This document shows positions 16,657 to 25,520 of a stretch of 64,000 bases of DNA, in pieces (positions within the stretch are counted from its first letter, which is position 1; the number at the start of each line of letters is the position of its first letter). The stretch is taken from assembly GCF_003610895.1 (NCBI RefSeq), contig NZ_MCAS01000038.1:1543-65542 (forward strand), written 5' to 3'. The position numbers were made by a program, and so were the translations under genes. A model generated the notes under the pieces. The model was not told where the DNA came from. It ran no database searches and saw only the letters and a program-made list of their open reading frames with translations. The DNA is from Paraburkholderia fungorum. GTDB taxonomy: Bacteria > Pseudomonadota > Gammaproteobacteria > Burkholderiales > Burkholderiaceae.

Positions 16657-17548
16657 TTCACACGACGTTCAGACCCGGGCCGGCGAGCCGCTCTCGCCAC
16701 GCCGGCGCACGCTGCTCGCGGCGGGCGCGTACGCGGCGCTGCTATGCGGCTGCTCGGCGCCGGGTTCGGCCGACGCCGCCGCGTTGGCGCAGGGCGTGGT
16801 CTGGCAACTCGATGAAGATCATGTCAATCCGCACGGCGACTGGAATCGTCTCGGTGTAACGGATCTGCTGGTGCAATGGACCGCGGTGGACGATATTTCG
16901 TTTCTGCCGGGCACCACGCTGCAAACGGCGCAACGTCTGCCGGACTGGACGCGGATTGGCGGCGAGCCGTGGGCGCGCAATGTGATCGTCGGCCTCGCCG
17001 GACGTTTCGACGAAACCACGGCCCGCGCGCGGGCGGCGCAGCTGGTCGAGCAATCGAAGCAACTGGCGGCCGTGCGGCCGGCGGTTCACATCGACGGTTA
17101 TTACTTTCCGGTTGAAGTCGATCCGACCTGGAAGGACGCCGCCACGCTCGCGCCTTTACTCGACAAGCTGCCGCGGCCACTGTGGATCAGCGTCTACGAC
17201 AATTCGAATGTCGGGGGACAGGCATTGGCGGCGTGGCTGGACGGCTGGCTGCCGAAGGATGTCGGCGTGTTTCTGCAGGATGGCTGCGGGGTTTATGCAC
17301 GCGGTCCGGCCGCTGCGCGCGAGTACGCGGACGCGCTGGCCGCGCGGCTCGGCAAGGACCGTGTGCGGATCATCGCCGAGGCATTCCGTCCGGCCCAGGG
17401 CGGCGCGTTTCGCGCGGCGACGGCCGCTGAACTGTCGCCGCAATTGCTGGCCTACCGCGGCTACCGGACCTATCTGTTCGACGGGCCGCATTATGTGTCG
17501 GACCAACTCGTGCAGGACTTGCTGGGCATGCAGCAGGCGCAGAAGTAG
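16649..17548 (+). CDS. Predicted lipoprotein, possible TIM-barrel glycosidase-like
   Basis: 299 residues. The ATG overlaps the end of the ligase gene by eight bases, so it belongs to the operon. After PRRRTLLAAGAYAALL comes a Cys-Gly-Cys, suggesting lipidation or Tat-linked export. The mature part has an alternating beta/alpha pattern with acidic residues at strand ends (WQLDEDH, VHIDGYYFPVE, IIAEAFRP), which resembles DUF4434/glycoside-hydrolase-like TIM barrels. The exact family is not recognised with confidence. Position at the end of a polysaccharide operon makes a trimming, length-control or debranching role plausible, but that is inference. Confidence 0.7.
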   Translation: MGNSHDVQTRAGEPLSPRRRTLLAAGAYAALLCGCSAPGSADAAALAQGVVWQLDEDHVNPHGDWNRLGVTDLLVQWTAVDDISFLPGTTLQTAQRLPDWTRIGGEPWARNVIVGLAGRFDETTARARAAQLVEQSKQLAAVRPAVHIDGYYFPVEVDPTWKDAATLAPLLDKLPRPLWISVYDNSNVGGQALAAWLDGWLPKDVGVFLQDGCGVYARGPAAAREYADALAARLGKDRVRIIAEAFRPAQGGAFRAATAAELSPQLLAYRGYRTYLFDGPHYVSDQLVQDLLGMQQAQK

Positions 17549-17627
17549 GGCGCCTGCGTTGCCGGCGTGCAGGAAGCGCGCCGCCTGTCTGCATGTATGG
17601 AAGAAATAAACAGCCCGCAGACTGGCC

Positions 17628-18254
17628 CTAGCGCAACTGCGTTACCGCCAGCAACAGCACCATACTGCCAATCGCGCCATCCAGCACGCGCCACGCGCTT
17701 GCCCGGCGAAACAGCGGCGCCAGCGCGCGGGCGCCGTAACCCAGACCGATAAACCAGACCCCGCTCACCGCCATCGCGCCGAGCGCGAACGCCACCCGTG
17801 CGCCGTCGGGTTCGCGCGCGCCCGCCGTGCCGATCAGCAGGAAGGTGTCGAGATACACGTGCGGATTGAGCCACGTGAAGGCCAGGGTCATCAGAATGAT
17901 CGGCATCGCGCGCTGGGTTGCCGGCGTGCCGGCCGCGCTGTTCGCATTGGCGTCCAGCACCGCGTGGCCGGGCCGCACCGCGCGGCGCAACGCATTGACG
18001 CCGAACCACGCCAGATAGGCGAGCCCGACATACAGCATCGTATGGACGAAGACCGGATAGCGCTCCACCAGCACCGACGCGCCACCCACACCGGCGCCGA
18101 TCAGGATGAAGTCCGACAGCGCGCACAGCGCGACGATCTTGCCGACGTGCGAGCGCATGATGCCCTGACGCAGTACAAAGGCGTTTTGTGCGCCGATCGT
18201 CACGATCAGCGACGCGCACAGGGCGGCGCCGTGGGAAAAAGACAGCCAGTTCAT
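17628..18254 (-). CDS. argO: LysE/ArgO-type basic amino-acid exporter
   Basis: 208 residues, six predicted membrane segments. Family signatures are IGAQNAFVLRQGI near residue 20, a DFILIGAGVGG helix and a TWLNPHVYLDT segment in the second half. Proteins of this type export arginine or lysine. It is transcribed away from an ArgP/LysG-type regulator 97 bp to the right, the classical arrangement in which the LysR regulator activates the exporter when basic amino acids are in excess. It converges on the end of the polysaccharide operon. Confidence 0.9.
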   Translation of the reverse strand: MNWLSFSHGAALCASLIVTIGAQNAFVLRQGIMRSHVGKIVALCALSDFILIGAGVGGASVLVERYPVFVHTMLYVGLAYLAWFGVNALRRAVRPGHAVLDANANSAAGTPATQRAMPIILMTLAFTWLNPHVYLDTFLLIGTAGAREPDGARVAFALGAMAVSGVWFIGLGYGARALAPLFRRASAWRVLDGAIGSMVLLLAVTQLR

Positions 18255-18351
18255 AATCGGTCCAGTAGACGGGGGAAGCGAACGAGGCTAGTCTGCGGGG
18301 TTGCTGCTCATAAGAGAAGCTAATTTACTTAATGCTGATTAAGGAACGCTA

Positions 18352-19245
18352 ATGCTCGACTATGCGTTGCTCGATGCCCTGGCCGCCGTGGTGCGGCACG
18401 GATCGTTCGACCGCGCGGCCAGCGAACTGAATGTGACGCCGTCAGCCGTCTCCCAGCGGGTCAAACTGCTGGAGGAGCGGGTGGGCAGCGTGCTCGTGAA
18501 GCGCGGCCAGCCGTGTGTCGCGACCACCTCCGGGGCGCTGCTGTGCCGCCATACCGAACGCGTGCTGTTGCTGGAAGCGGAGCTGAGCGGCCGGCTGCCG
18601 GCGCTGCCTGGCGCATTGGTGGAGGCGTGGCCGGCCTTGCGCGTGGCCGTCAACGACGACAGCGTGGGCACCTGGTTTATCGACGCGGTGGCGCAATTCT
18701 GCGTTGAACGGGAGATGCTGCTCGATCTGGTGATCGACGACCAGGACCACACCGCGCAGCGAATTCGCGATGGCAGCGTGCAAGGCGCGGTCACCACGCA
18801 AGCCGAGCCGGTGCAGGGTTGCCGCTCGACGCGGCTCGGGCGCATGCGCTATCTGGCGGTCTGCACGCCGGCGTTTCGTGCGCGCCATTTTGCCGACGGC
18901 GTCACGCGCGAGTCGCTGCGGCGCGCGCCGTGCGTCGATTTCAATCCGAAGGATCAGCTGCAGAAGCGCTTTATGCGGCGTATTACGCGGGCAGACCTCG
19001 ACCCGCCTTTGCACTGGATTCCGCACGTTGCCGGTTTTTTGCGCGCCTGTGTGACGGGCCTCGGTTGGGGTATGTGCCCGGAGCGCATGATCGCGCCGCA
19101 TCTGGCCAGCGGCGAGCTGGTGGATATGGCGCCTGGCAAGCATATCGACATCGATCTCTACTGGCAGAGCTGGCGCCTGTCGATCGGCTGGCTCGACGAT
19201 TTCAGCGCGGTGCTGCGCAAACGGGCGACGGAGTTTCTCGATTGA
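18352..19245 (+). CDS. argP: LysR-type regulator ArgP (IciA/LysG family)
   Basis: 297 residues. The N-terminal helix-turn-helix (GSFDRAASELNVTPSAVSQRVKLLE) is typical of ArgP, as is the RGQPC segment that follows. The remainder is a periplasmic-binding-protein-like effector domain. It is divergent from the ArgO-like exporter, so it probably regulates that gene through the shared 97-bp promoter region in response to arginine or lysine. Confidence 0.9.
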   Translation: MLDYALLDALAAVVRHGSFDRAASELNVTPSAVSQRVKLLEERVGSVLVKRGQPCVATTSGALLCRHTERVLLLEAELSGRLPALPGALVEAWPALRVAVNDDSVGTWFIDAVAQFCVEREMLLDLVIDDQDHTAQRIRDGSVQGAVTTQAEPVQGCRSTRLGRMRYLAVCTPAFRARHFADGVTRESLRRAPCVDFNPKDQLQKRFMRRITRADLDPPLHWIPHVAGFLRACVTGLGWGMCPERMIAPHLASGELVDMAPGKHIDIDLYWQSWRLSIGWLDDFSAVLRKRATEFLD

Positions 19246-19253
19246 ACGCCACT

Positions 19254-19283
19254 CGGGCGGCGCGTGCTGAAACGTGCCGCCCG
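19254..19283. terminator. GC hairpin between convergent genes
   Basis: CGGGCGGC (19254-19261) pairs with GCCGCCCG (19276-19283) around a 14-base loop whose ends can pair further. It lies between the ends of argP and the NADH dehydrogenase gene. No long T-run flanks it on either strand, so it is only terminator-like. Confidence 0.45.
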
Positions 19284-19309
19284 GGTTGGTCAAGTTGCGT
19301 TTGCCGGAG

Positions 19310-20728
19310 TCAATGCAGGCGGATCACCGGATGCACGCGCCGGCGCAACCAGTGGCTCGCCGAATCGAGCGCCATGCGTGCGAAGCCGGTCAGCGTCATC
19401 ACATGGCGGCGATAGATCAGCTTGTAGACGGCAGTTGCGAGCCAACCGTCGACGAACATCGGCTGCGTCAGCATGCCGTTGCTCAGGCTGCCGATCGTGC
19501 CTTCGCGGCCGAAACCGACCAGGGTGCCGGCGTCGCGGTAGACGAACGCCGGCAAGGGCTCGCCCGCTATCCTGCACTTCAGCGCGCGCGCCAGAAACAG
19601 CGCCTGCTGGTGGGCGACCTGGGCGCGTGGCGCCAGAAACGCGTCCGGGTTGTCGGAAGAAGGGCAGGCCGCGCAATCGCCGAGTCCGAAGATATTCGCG
19701 TCGTTCGTGCATTGCAGCGTACGGTGCACCTGCACCTGGGCGTTGCGATTTACCGCGATGCCGTCCAGCGTGCGCAACACCGGCGGCCCTGCAATGCCGG
19801 CGGTCCAGATCGCGATGTCGCTGGCGAGCGGCGCGCCTTGATCCGTCAGCACGGCGTCGGCGCGCACTTCGGTGACGCGCGTTGCATTCAGCACGTCGAC
19901 GCCGAGACTGCCGAGCATCTTCTGCGCGCGCGCTGAAATCGTTTCCGACAACGCGGGCAATACACGCTCGCTGCTTTCGATCAGACGAATCCGGAAGTCG
20001 CGCACGGGGTCGAGCGAAAACGGGCTATAGCGGTTCAGCAGACGCACCGTATCGCGTACCGCAGCGGCGAGTTCAACGCCCGTTGCACCGGCGCCGATGA
20101 TATTGATCGAGACCGGCGTGTCCGCCTGAGCGGTCCGCGTGCGGCGCGCATGGTTGGCACGCAGGCAGGCGTCGAGCAGCTTGCGGCGAAACGCTTCCGC
20201 ATGCGCGACCGATTCGAGCGGCAACGCGTGTTCTGCCGCGCCGGGCACGCCGAAATACTGCGTGACGCTGCCCATCGCCAGCACCAGCGTGTCGAATGCA
20301 AGCTGCCGTGACGGCAGGATTTCGCGGCCGTCCGCGTCGTGGAGTGCATTGAGCGTGATGTGCCGGTTGGTGCGATCGAGCGCGGCGAGTTCGCCCTGTT
20401 CGAATTCGAAGCCGTGCCGTTGTGCCTGCACCGCATATTGCAACTGATGCGTGGCCGGATCGAGTTGGCCCGACGCGGCTTCGTGCAGCAAGGGCTTCCA
20501 GAAATGCGTGGGCCAGCGATCCACCAGCACGATCTGCGCGTGACCGGCGCGTCCGAGGGTTTCCGAGAGCCGCGTGGCAAGCCCAAGTCCACCGACTCCG
20601 CCACCGACGATCACAACGCGGTGCGCCGTTGTCTGTGCCGTGTGCGGCGCCTGCTTCGTATGCTGCGTATGTCGCACGGACTGTGTACATTGCGCGTCAG
20701 AGGTTGCTTGCTGATCGATTGCGGCCAT
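19310..20728 (-). CDS. ndh: Type II NADH dehydrogenase / FAD-dependent NAD(P)H oxidoreductase
   Basis: 472 residues. The start (ATG, complement of 20726-20728) is fixed by AGGAGG just upstream. After about 30 Gln/Thr/His-rich residues comes the FAD Rossmann motif VVIGGG-type VVIVGGGVGGLGLATRL, then a second nucleotide site INIIGAGATGVELAAAV near the middle and a C-terminal FAD contact GLGDCAACP. The C-terminus has hydrophobic/basic stretches that could attach to the membrane. Such enzymes transfer electrons from NADH to quinone without pumping protons. The N-terminal low-complexity extension is unusual in length. Confidence 0.88.
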   Translation of the reverse strand: MAAIDQQATSDAQCTQSVRHTQHTKQAPHTAQTTAHRVVIVGGGVGGLGLATRLSETLGRAGHAQIVLVDRWPTHFWKPLLHEAASGQLDPATHQLQYAVQAQRHGFEFEQGELAALDRTNRHITLNALHDADGREILPSRQLAFDTLVLAMGSVTQYFGVPGAAEHALPLESVAHAEAFRRKLLDACLRANHARRTRTAQADTPVSINIIGAGATGVELAAAVRDTVRLLNRYSPFSLDPVRDFRIRLIESSERVLPALSETISARAQKMLGSLGVDVLNATRVTEVRADAVLTDQGAPLASDIAIWTAGIAGPPVLRTLDGIAVNRNAQVQVHRTLQCTNDANIFGLGDCAACPSSDNPDAFLAPRAQVAHQQALFLARALKCRIAGEPLPAFVYRDAGTLVGFGREGTIGSLSNGMLTQPMFVDGWLATAVYKLIYRRHVMTLTGFARMALDSASHWLRRRVHPVIRLH

Positions 20729-20905
20729 GATCCTTATCCTCCTGAAGTTATTCGTGCGTGATCCGCGTGTCATTCGTGCCCAGCCGGTGAAAGGCCTGGC
20801 GGGCTATATCCGGAATTCATCGTTCTGATCTGTCAGGGCCAGTATAGAATCGGCTGAAACCGCAGCACAATTTAATGTTTATACAGAACATATAGGTTTT
20901 CACTT

Positions 20906-21874
20906 ATGTTAAAAGCCGCCACGTTCCGTCAATTGAAAGCGCTGCATACCGTCGCGAAGCTCGGCAGCGTGTCGCGCGCGGCCGAGGAGTTGAAGCTCAC
21001 GCAACCGGCGGTGTCGCTTCAGGTACGTCTGCTCGAAGAGGCGGCCGGCGCACCGCTCCTGCAGCGGGTGGGCCGTGGCGTGCAGTTGACTGCGGCGGGC
21101 GAAATCCTCGCGCGCTATGCGCTGGAAATCCTCGATCTATGGAACGGCGCGGCGGACGATCTTGCCGCCTTGCATGGCGAGCAGGGCGGTACGCTGCGCA
21201 TCGGCGCGATCACTACCGCCGAATATCTGATCCCGCCGTTTCTGGTGCGTTTCACCGAGTTGCGCCCGCAAGTGAAGGTGCAGTTCAAGGTCGGCAATCG
21301 CGCCGACATCATCCGCATGCTGGCCACGCACGAGATCGATCTTGCGGTGATGGGCAGTGCGCCGCGCGAATTGCGCACGGTGGCGACGGCTTTCGCGAAA
21401 CATCCAATGGCGTTCGTCGCCTCGCCCGCCCATGCGTTGATGAAGAAAAAACGCCTGTCGCTGGACGATCTGCAAACCGCGAATCTGTTCGTACGCGAGC
21501 GGGGTTCCGGCACGCGCTCGACCGTCGAGAATCTGTTTCGGCTCGCCGGACACAAGCTTCATATCGACTCCGAACTCTCGAGCAACGAGGCGATCAAGCA
21601 ACTGGTCGAGGCGGGTTTGGGCATTGCGTTTCTGTCGTTGCATGCGTGTTCGCTGGAGTTTCAGGCCGGCTTGCTGGCCTTGCTGCCCTTGCCCGCCAAT
21701 CCGATCGAGCGGGACTGGTATGTGATGCATGTGTCCGATAAACGCCTGCCGCACGTCGCCGGGCTGTTCCGCGATTTTCTGCTCGAGCACGGCATGTCCG
21801 GCGCGGTGCCGGTACCGTTGCCGACAGTCGCCGCGGCGAAACGGCGGCGTCAGGGTCGTGAGATGGCGACGTGA
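20906..21874 (+). CDS. LysR-family transcriptional regulator (CbbR-like)
   Basis: 322 residues. The N-terminal helix-turn-helix (GSVSRAAEELKLTQPAVSLQVRLLE) is followed by a co-inducer domain resembling CbbR/CysB-like regulators (TTAEYLIPPFLVRF, RGSGTRSTVE). It is divergent from ndh and 337 bp upstream of an NCS1 permease; which side it controls cannot be told. The stop codon falls within the first of a set of 13-bp repeats. Confidence 0.85.
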   Translation: MLKAATFRQLKALHTVAKLGSVSRAAEELKLTQPAVSLQVRLLEEAAGAPLLQRVGRGVQLTAAGEILARYALEILDLWNGAADDLAALHGEQGGTLRIGAITTAEYLIPPFLVRFTELRPQVKVQFKVGNRADIIRMLATHEIDLAVMGSAPRELRTVATAFAKHPMAFVASPAHALMKKKRLSLDDLQTANLFVRERGSGTRSTVENLFRLAGHKLHIDSELSSNEAIKQLVEAGLGIAFLSLHACSLEFQAGLLALLPLPANPIERDWYVMHVSDKRLPHVAGLFRDFLLEHGMSGAVPVPLPTVAAAKRRRQGREMAT

Positions 21875-22211
21875 AGCAGAGCCCCGCAGCAGGGACGTGA
21901 AGCAGGGACATGAAGCAGGAACGTGAAGCAGGCCCGCGCTGAGATGCGGATTCTCGCGATTCGCTTCGACGTTTGCGCGGCATCGGGCCTGAGGGACGTC
22001 CCCGCACGTGCCTTCGTCGCCTCGTAGAGCCTTATTCGACAGGGCTTTCGGGTTACATCGCCCAACATCGAAGTAAAGGTTGGGCGGCCGGTATTTTTGC
22101 CTACGCCGATTGTCTTTACAGTGACGTCCAGATATCTGAGAAAAGTGGACGCCACATCCCCCGTGGCGAGCCATCGTGATTGAGACCTGGCCGTCACAGG
22201 AGTTGGAGACA
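21875..22211 (+). other. Intergenic region with 13-bp tandem repeats
   Basis: The unit GACGTGAAGCAGG appears at 21894-21906, as GACATGAAGCAGG at 21907-21919 and AACGTGAAGCAGG at 21920-21932, with a related copy at 21868-21880 overlapping the regulator's stop. The rest is moderately AT-rich and probably holds the NCS1 permease promoter. A small CGCCAC/GTGGCG hairpin lies near 22150-22168. No gene is seen. Confidence 0.6.
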
Positions 22212-23888
22212 ATGAGCAGCAACAGCATCACCCAAGTCGAAACATTCGGTTTTGAGCGCATTCCGGATCGCTCGCGTTATGCGCGGCCAATCGATCTGTT
22301 CCGCTTGCTGTTCGGCGGGTGCAATACTTTTTCCACGTCGGTGCTCGGCAGTTTTCCGGTGCTGCTCGGCTTGTCGTTCAAGGCGGGCGTTTATTCGATC
22401 GTGCTCGGCGTGCTGATCGGTTCGTGCATTCTTGCGCCGATGGGCCTGTTCGGTCCGCGCAACGGCACCAGCGACCCGGTTTCTTCAGGCGCGCATTTCG
22501 GCATTCATGGCCGGATCGTCGGCTCCTTTCTGGCGGTGTTGACCGCGGTTGCCTTCTTCTCGCTGGCGGTGTGGAGTTCGGGCGACGCGCTGGTGGGCGG
22601 CGCGAATCATCTGTTCGGTCTGCCGGTCAACTGGATGACGCTGAGCTTCGCATACGGTCTCTTCGCGGTGCTGGTGCTGACCGTCTGCGTCTACGGTTTT
22701 CGTTTCATGCTGTGGGTCAACAAGATCGCCGTGTGGGCGGCGAGCCTGCTGTTCGTGGTCGGCATCGTGGCGTTCGCCGGGCCGTTCAATAGCGCTTACG
22801 CCGGCAAGGTGGCGCTCGGCTCGGTGGGTTTCTGGCCGGCGTTCGTGAGCGCCGTGCTGGTTGCCATGAGCAATCCGGTCTCTTTTGCCTGCACGCTCGG
22901 CGACTGGGCCCGCTATATTCCGCAGAACACGCCGAAGAAGCGCACGATTCTCGCCGTGATGCTCGCGCAGCTGGCGACCTTCGTGCCGTTCTTCTTCGGT
23001 CTTGCCACCGCGACGATCATCGCCAGCAAGGCGCCGGAATTCATCGCATCGAATAACTACGTGGGCGGTCTGCTGGCGATTTCGCCGAACTGGTTCTTTC
23101 TGCCGGTGTGCCTGATTGCGATCATCGGCGGGATGTCGACGGGCACCACGGCGCTGTACGGCACCGGGCTCGATATGTCGAGCATGTTCCCGAAGTTTCT
23201 GAACCGCGTGCGCGCTACCTTGCTGATCGGCAGCCTCGCCATCGGCTTTATTTTTCTTGGCCGCTTCGCATTCAATCTGGTCGAAAGCGTGTCGACGTTC
23301 TCGGTGCTGATCAACGTCTGCAGTTGCCCGTGGATGGTGATCATGATCATTGGCTTCGTGACACGGCGCGGTTTCTATCTGTCCGACGATCTGCAGGTAT
23401 TCAATCGCGGCGGCCGCGGCGGCCACTACTGGTTCACGCACGGCTGGAACTGGCGCGCGATGGGTGCATGGATTCCGAGCGCCGTGATCGGTTTGTGCTT
23501 CGTCAACCTGCCGGATCAGTTTGTTGGCCCGCTCGGAGAACTCGCCGGTGGTCTCGACATCAGCATGCCGGTTTCGCTGACACTGGCCTGCGGGTTGTAT
23601 ATCGCGTTGCTGCAGTGCTTTCCTGAGCCGGATGGCGTGTATGGGCCGCTTGGCCGGCGCTGGTTGCGCAGCGGTTCGCGGCGCAATGTGATGGTGCATC
23701 CGGTGGTTCCGGCGACTAAGCTTAAGGCAGGCGGGGCGCAAATCATGCCGCAAATGACGGTGCAAGCGAAGTCGCAGCCGGTGTCAAACGCGGTGTCACA
23801 AGTGACGTCAAAAGCAGCGTCACAAGCGGGCCGGCATGCCGCGCGACGCGAACGCGAAGAAGCGCTGGACACGCAGGACGCGGGTTGA
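22212..23888 (+). CDS. NCS1-family permease (cytosine/purine/allantoin type)
   Basis: 558 residues, about 12 membrane helices. The start at ATG 22212 follows AGGAGTTGGAGA; an in-frame ATG 36 bases upstream is possible. Features of NCS1 transporters include ERIPDRSRYARPIDLF at the N-terminus, FGPRNGTSDPVSSGAHFG, and NPVSFACTLGDWARYIP. It would import a nucleobase or related nitrogen compound with a cation. About 60 C-terminal residues are a hydrophilic Gln/Ser/Ala-rich repetitive tail (VSNAVSQVTSKAASQAG) not seen in the usual family length. It is followed by a PuuB-like oxidase gene. Confidence 0.85.
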   Translation: MSSNSITQVETFGFERIPDRSRYARPIDLFRLLFGGCNTFSTSVLGSFPVLLGLSFKAGVYSIVLGVLIGSCILAPMGLFGPRNGTSDPVSSGAHFGIHGRIVGSFLAVLTAVAFFSLAVWSSGDALVGGANHLFGLPVNWMTLSFAYGLFAVLVLTVCVYGFRFMLWVNKIAVWAASLLFVVGIVAFAGPFNSAYAGKVALGSVGFWPAFVSAVLVAMSNPVSFACTLGDWARYIPQNTPKKRTILAVMLAQLATFVPFFFGLATATIIASKAPEFIASNNYVGGLLAISPNWFFLPVCLIAIIGGMSTGTTALYGTGLDMSSMFPKFLNRVRATLLIGSLAIGFIFLGRFAFNLVESVSTFSVLINVCSCPWMVIMIIGFVTRRGFYLSDDLQVFNRGGRGGHYWFTHGWNWRAMGAWIPSAVIGLCFVNLPDQFVGPLGELAGGLDISMPVSLTLACGLYIALLQCFPEPDGVYGPLGRRWLRSGSRRNVMVHPVVPATKLKAGGAQIMPQMTVQAKSQPVSNAVSQVTSKAASQAGRHAARREREEALDTQDAG

Positions 23889-24012
23889 ATCGTCGGGTTC
23901 GAGGCAGGGCGCCCGGGCGTGCTCAGGCAGCATGTCAGGGAGCACGCAGGCCGCACCGGAACGATAATCATGCGGTAAATGCAATGGTATTCAAGTTGAG
24001 TAGGCAAACAAG

Positions 24013-25404
24013 ATGAGCGAGTCAGTAAAGCGCGCGTTCGAAGGGGTAAAACTGTTTCCGTTCTGGCTGGACAATCCGCGCGCGCCGGCTGTCGAACGGG
24101 AATTGATCGGTCCGACTTGCGCGGATCTGGTGGTGGTCGGCGGTGGTTTTACCGGTTTATGGGCTGCGATTCAGGCGAAGGAAGCAGACCCGTCGCTCGA
24201 CGTCGTGCTGGTCGAAGCGGGGAAGGTGGCCTACGGTGCATCGGGCCGTCCGGGCGGGATCATTTCCACCTCGGTGATGCACGGTCTGCCGAACGCGACA
24301 CGGGTCTTTCCGCAAGACCTCGACGTGCTGGAAAAGCTGGGCCAGGAGAACCTCGACGGTTTCAAGGAATCCTTGACACGTTACGGGATTGAAGCGGACG
24401 TCGAATGGAATGGCGAGATGACGGTCGCGGTCGACCCGGGTCATCTCGATCATCTGAAGGGCGATTACGAGTTGCACGTGTCCCACGGACACGACGTGGT
24501 GCTGCTCGACAGCAAAGGCGCGAGAGAACAACTCGATTCGCCGCTGTTCGCGGGCGCGATGTGGTCGCGTAATCGCAGCGGCACGATTCATCCCGCCAAG
24601 CTCGCGTGGGGCCTGAAGGCGGCCGCGCTGAAACTCGGCGTGCGCTTGCATGAACACTCGCCGATCACGCGCCTGGAAGATCTCGGCGCGACGATGATCG
24701 TGCATACGCAGGCGGGCCGCATCGAAACGCCGCGCGTGCTGCTCGGTACCGGCACGGCGGATGTGGGCGTGAGCGACATCAAGCGCCGCGTGATGCAGGT
24801 GCGCGATCACATCGTCGCGACCGCGCCGTTGAGCGAGGAGCAGATGGCACGCATTGGCTGGAACAATCGCCAGGGCATTTACGATACGCGTACGCAGCTC
24901 AATTATTTTCGTCTCACCAAAGACAACCGGATTATCTTCGGCGGCCGGGTGAGCTACCACTTCGGCGGCGATCCGAATCCGGCCGCCGATCGTGACGAGA
25001 GCACCTACTACAAGCTCGCCGAAGCGTTTTATCGCACGTTCCCGCAACTGGACGACGTGCGCTTCACCCACGCATGGGGCGGCCCGATCGACTATTGCTC
25101 GCGCGGCGCCGTGTTCGCGCGCCGCTATCACGGCGGCAAGAGCGTGTTCGTCGCGGGCTATACGGGTTTTGGCGTGGCGGGCAGCCGCTTCGGTGCGAAG
25201 ATGGGCCTCGACATGCTGTGGAATCGCGATACCGTGATCACGTCGCTGGATATTTCGCGCAAAGGGCCGTCGTACATTCCGCCGGAACCGCTGCGCTGGA
25301 TCGCCGCGAAGATCACCTTCAACGCATTCGACGGCGCCGACGATCGCGGCGGCTGGCGGCGTCTGTGGATCAATTCGATCAAGGCGCTCGGTTTTCCAAT
25401 GTAG
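24013..25404 (+). CDS. FAD-dependent oxidoreductase (gamma-glutamylputrescine oxidase-like)
   Basis: 463 residues. A DAO-type fold with the FAD motif VVVGGGFTGLWAA at residue about 37 and the following ASGRPGGIIS loop typical of PuuB/OrdL enzymes. The C-terminus has HAWGGPIDYCSRGAVFARR and GYTGFGVAGSRFGAKM, which close the active site in that family. It would oxidise a secondary or primary amine to an aldehyde. An aldehyde dehydrogenase gene lies 700 bp downstream on the same strand, consistent with two consecutive steps. The exact amine is unknown. Confidence 0.87.
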   Translation: MSESVKRAFEGVKLFPFWLDNPRAPAVERELIGPTCADLVVVGGGFTGLWAAIQAKEADPSLDVVLVEAGKVAYGASGRPGGIISTSVMHGLPNATRVFPQDLDVLEKLGQENLDGFKESLTRYGIEADVEWNGEMTVAVDPGHLDHLKGDYELHVSHGHDVVLLDSKGAREQLDSPLFAGAMWSRNRSGTIHPAKLAWGLKAAALKLGVRLHEHSPITRLEDLGATMIVHTQAGRIETPRVLLGTGTADVGVSDIKRRVMQVRDHIVATAPLSEEQMARIGWNNRQGIYDTRTQLNYFRLTKDNRIIFGGRVSYHFGGDPNPAADRDESTYYKLAEAFYRTFPQLDDVRFTHAWGGPIDYCSRGAVFARRYHGGKSVFVAGYTGFGVAGSRFGAKMGLDMLWNRDTVITSLDISRKGPSYIPPEPLRWIAAKITFNAFDGADDRGGWRRLWINSIKALGFPM

Positions 25405-25435
25405 CAGCGGCGGTGTTTATTAGTTGCCGCTGGAA

Positions 25436-25488
25436 TAAAAAAACCGCACCTTAAGGGGGACCGCACCTTGAGGTGCGGAGGTGCGGTT
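25436..25488 (-). terminator. Rho-independent terminator of the cupin gene
   Basis: Read on the minus strand, AACCGCACCT (from 25488 to 25479) pairs with AGGTGCGGTT (25451-25442), followed directly by a T-run. An inner CCGCACCT/AGGTGCGG hairpin (25461-25478) is nested inside. It lies 33 bp beyond the cupin stop and also faces the end of the convergent oxidase gene. Confidence 0.75.
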
Positions 25489-25520
25489 CCAGTTGAAGCA
25501 ACGGTGTGACGCAGTATGAA

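Noticed and set aside
19264..19936. Two plus-strand frames opposite ndh
   Set aside because: Antisense to the well-supported NADH dehydrogenase gene and without motifs.
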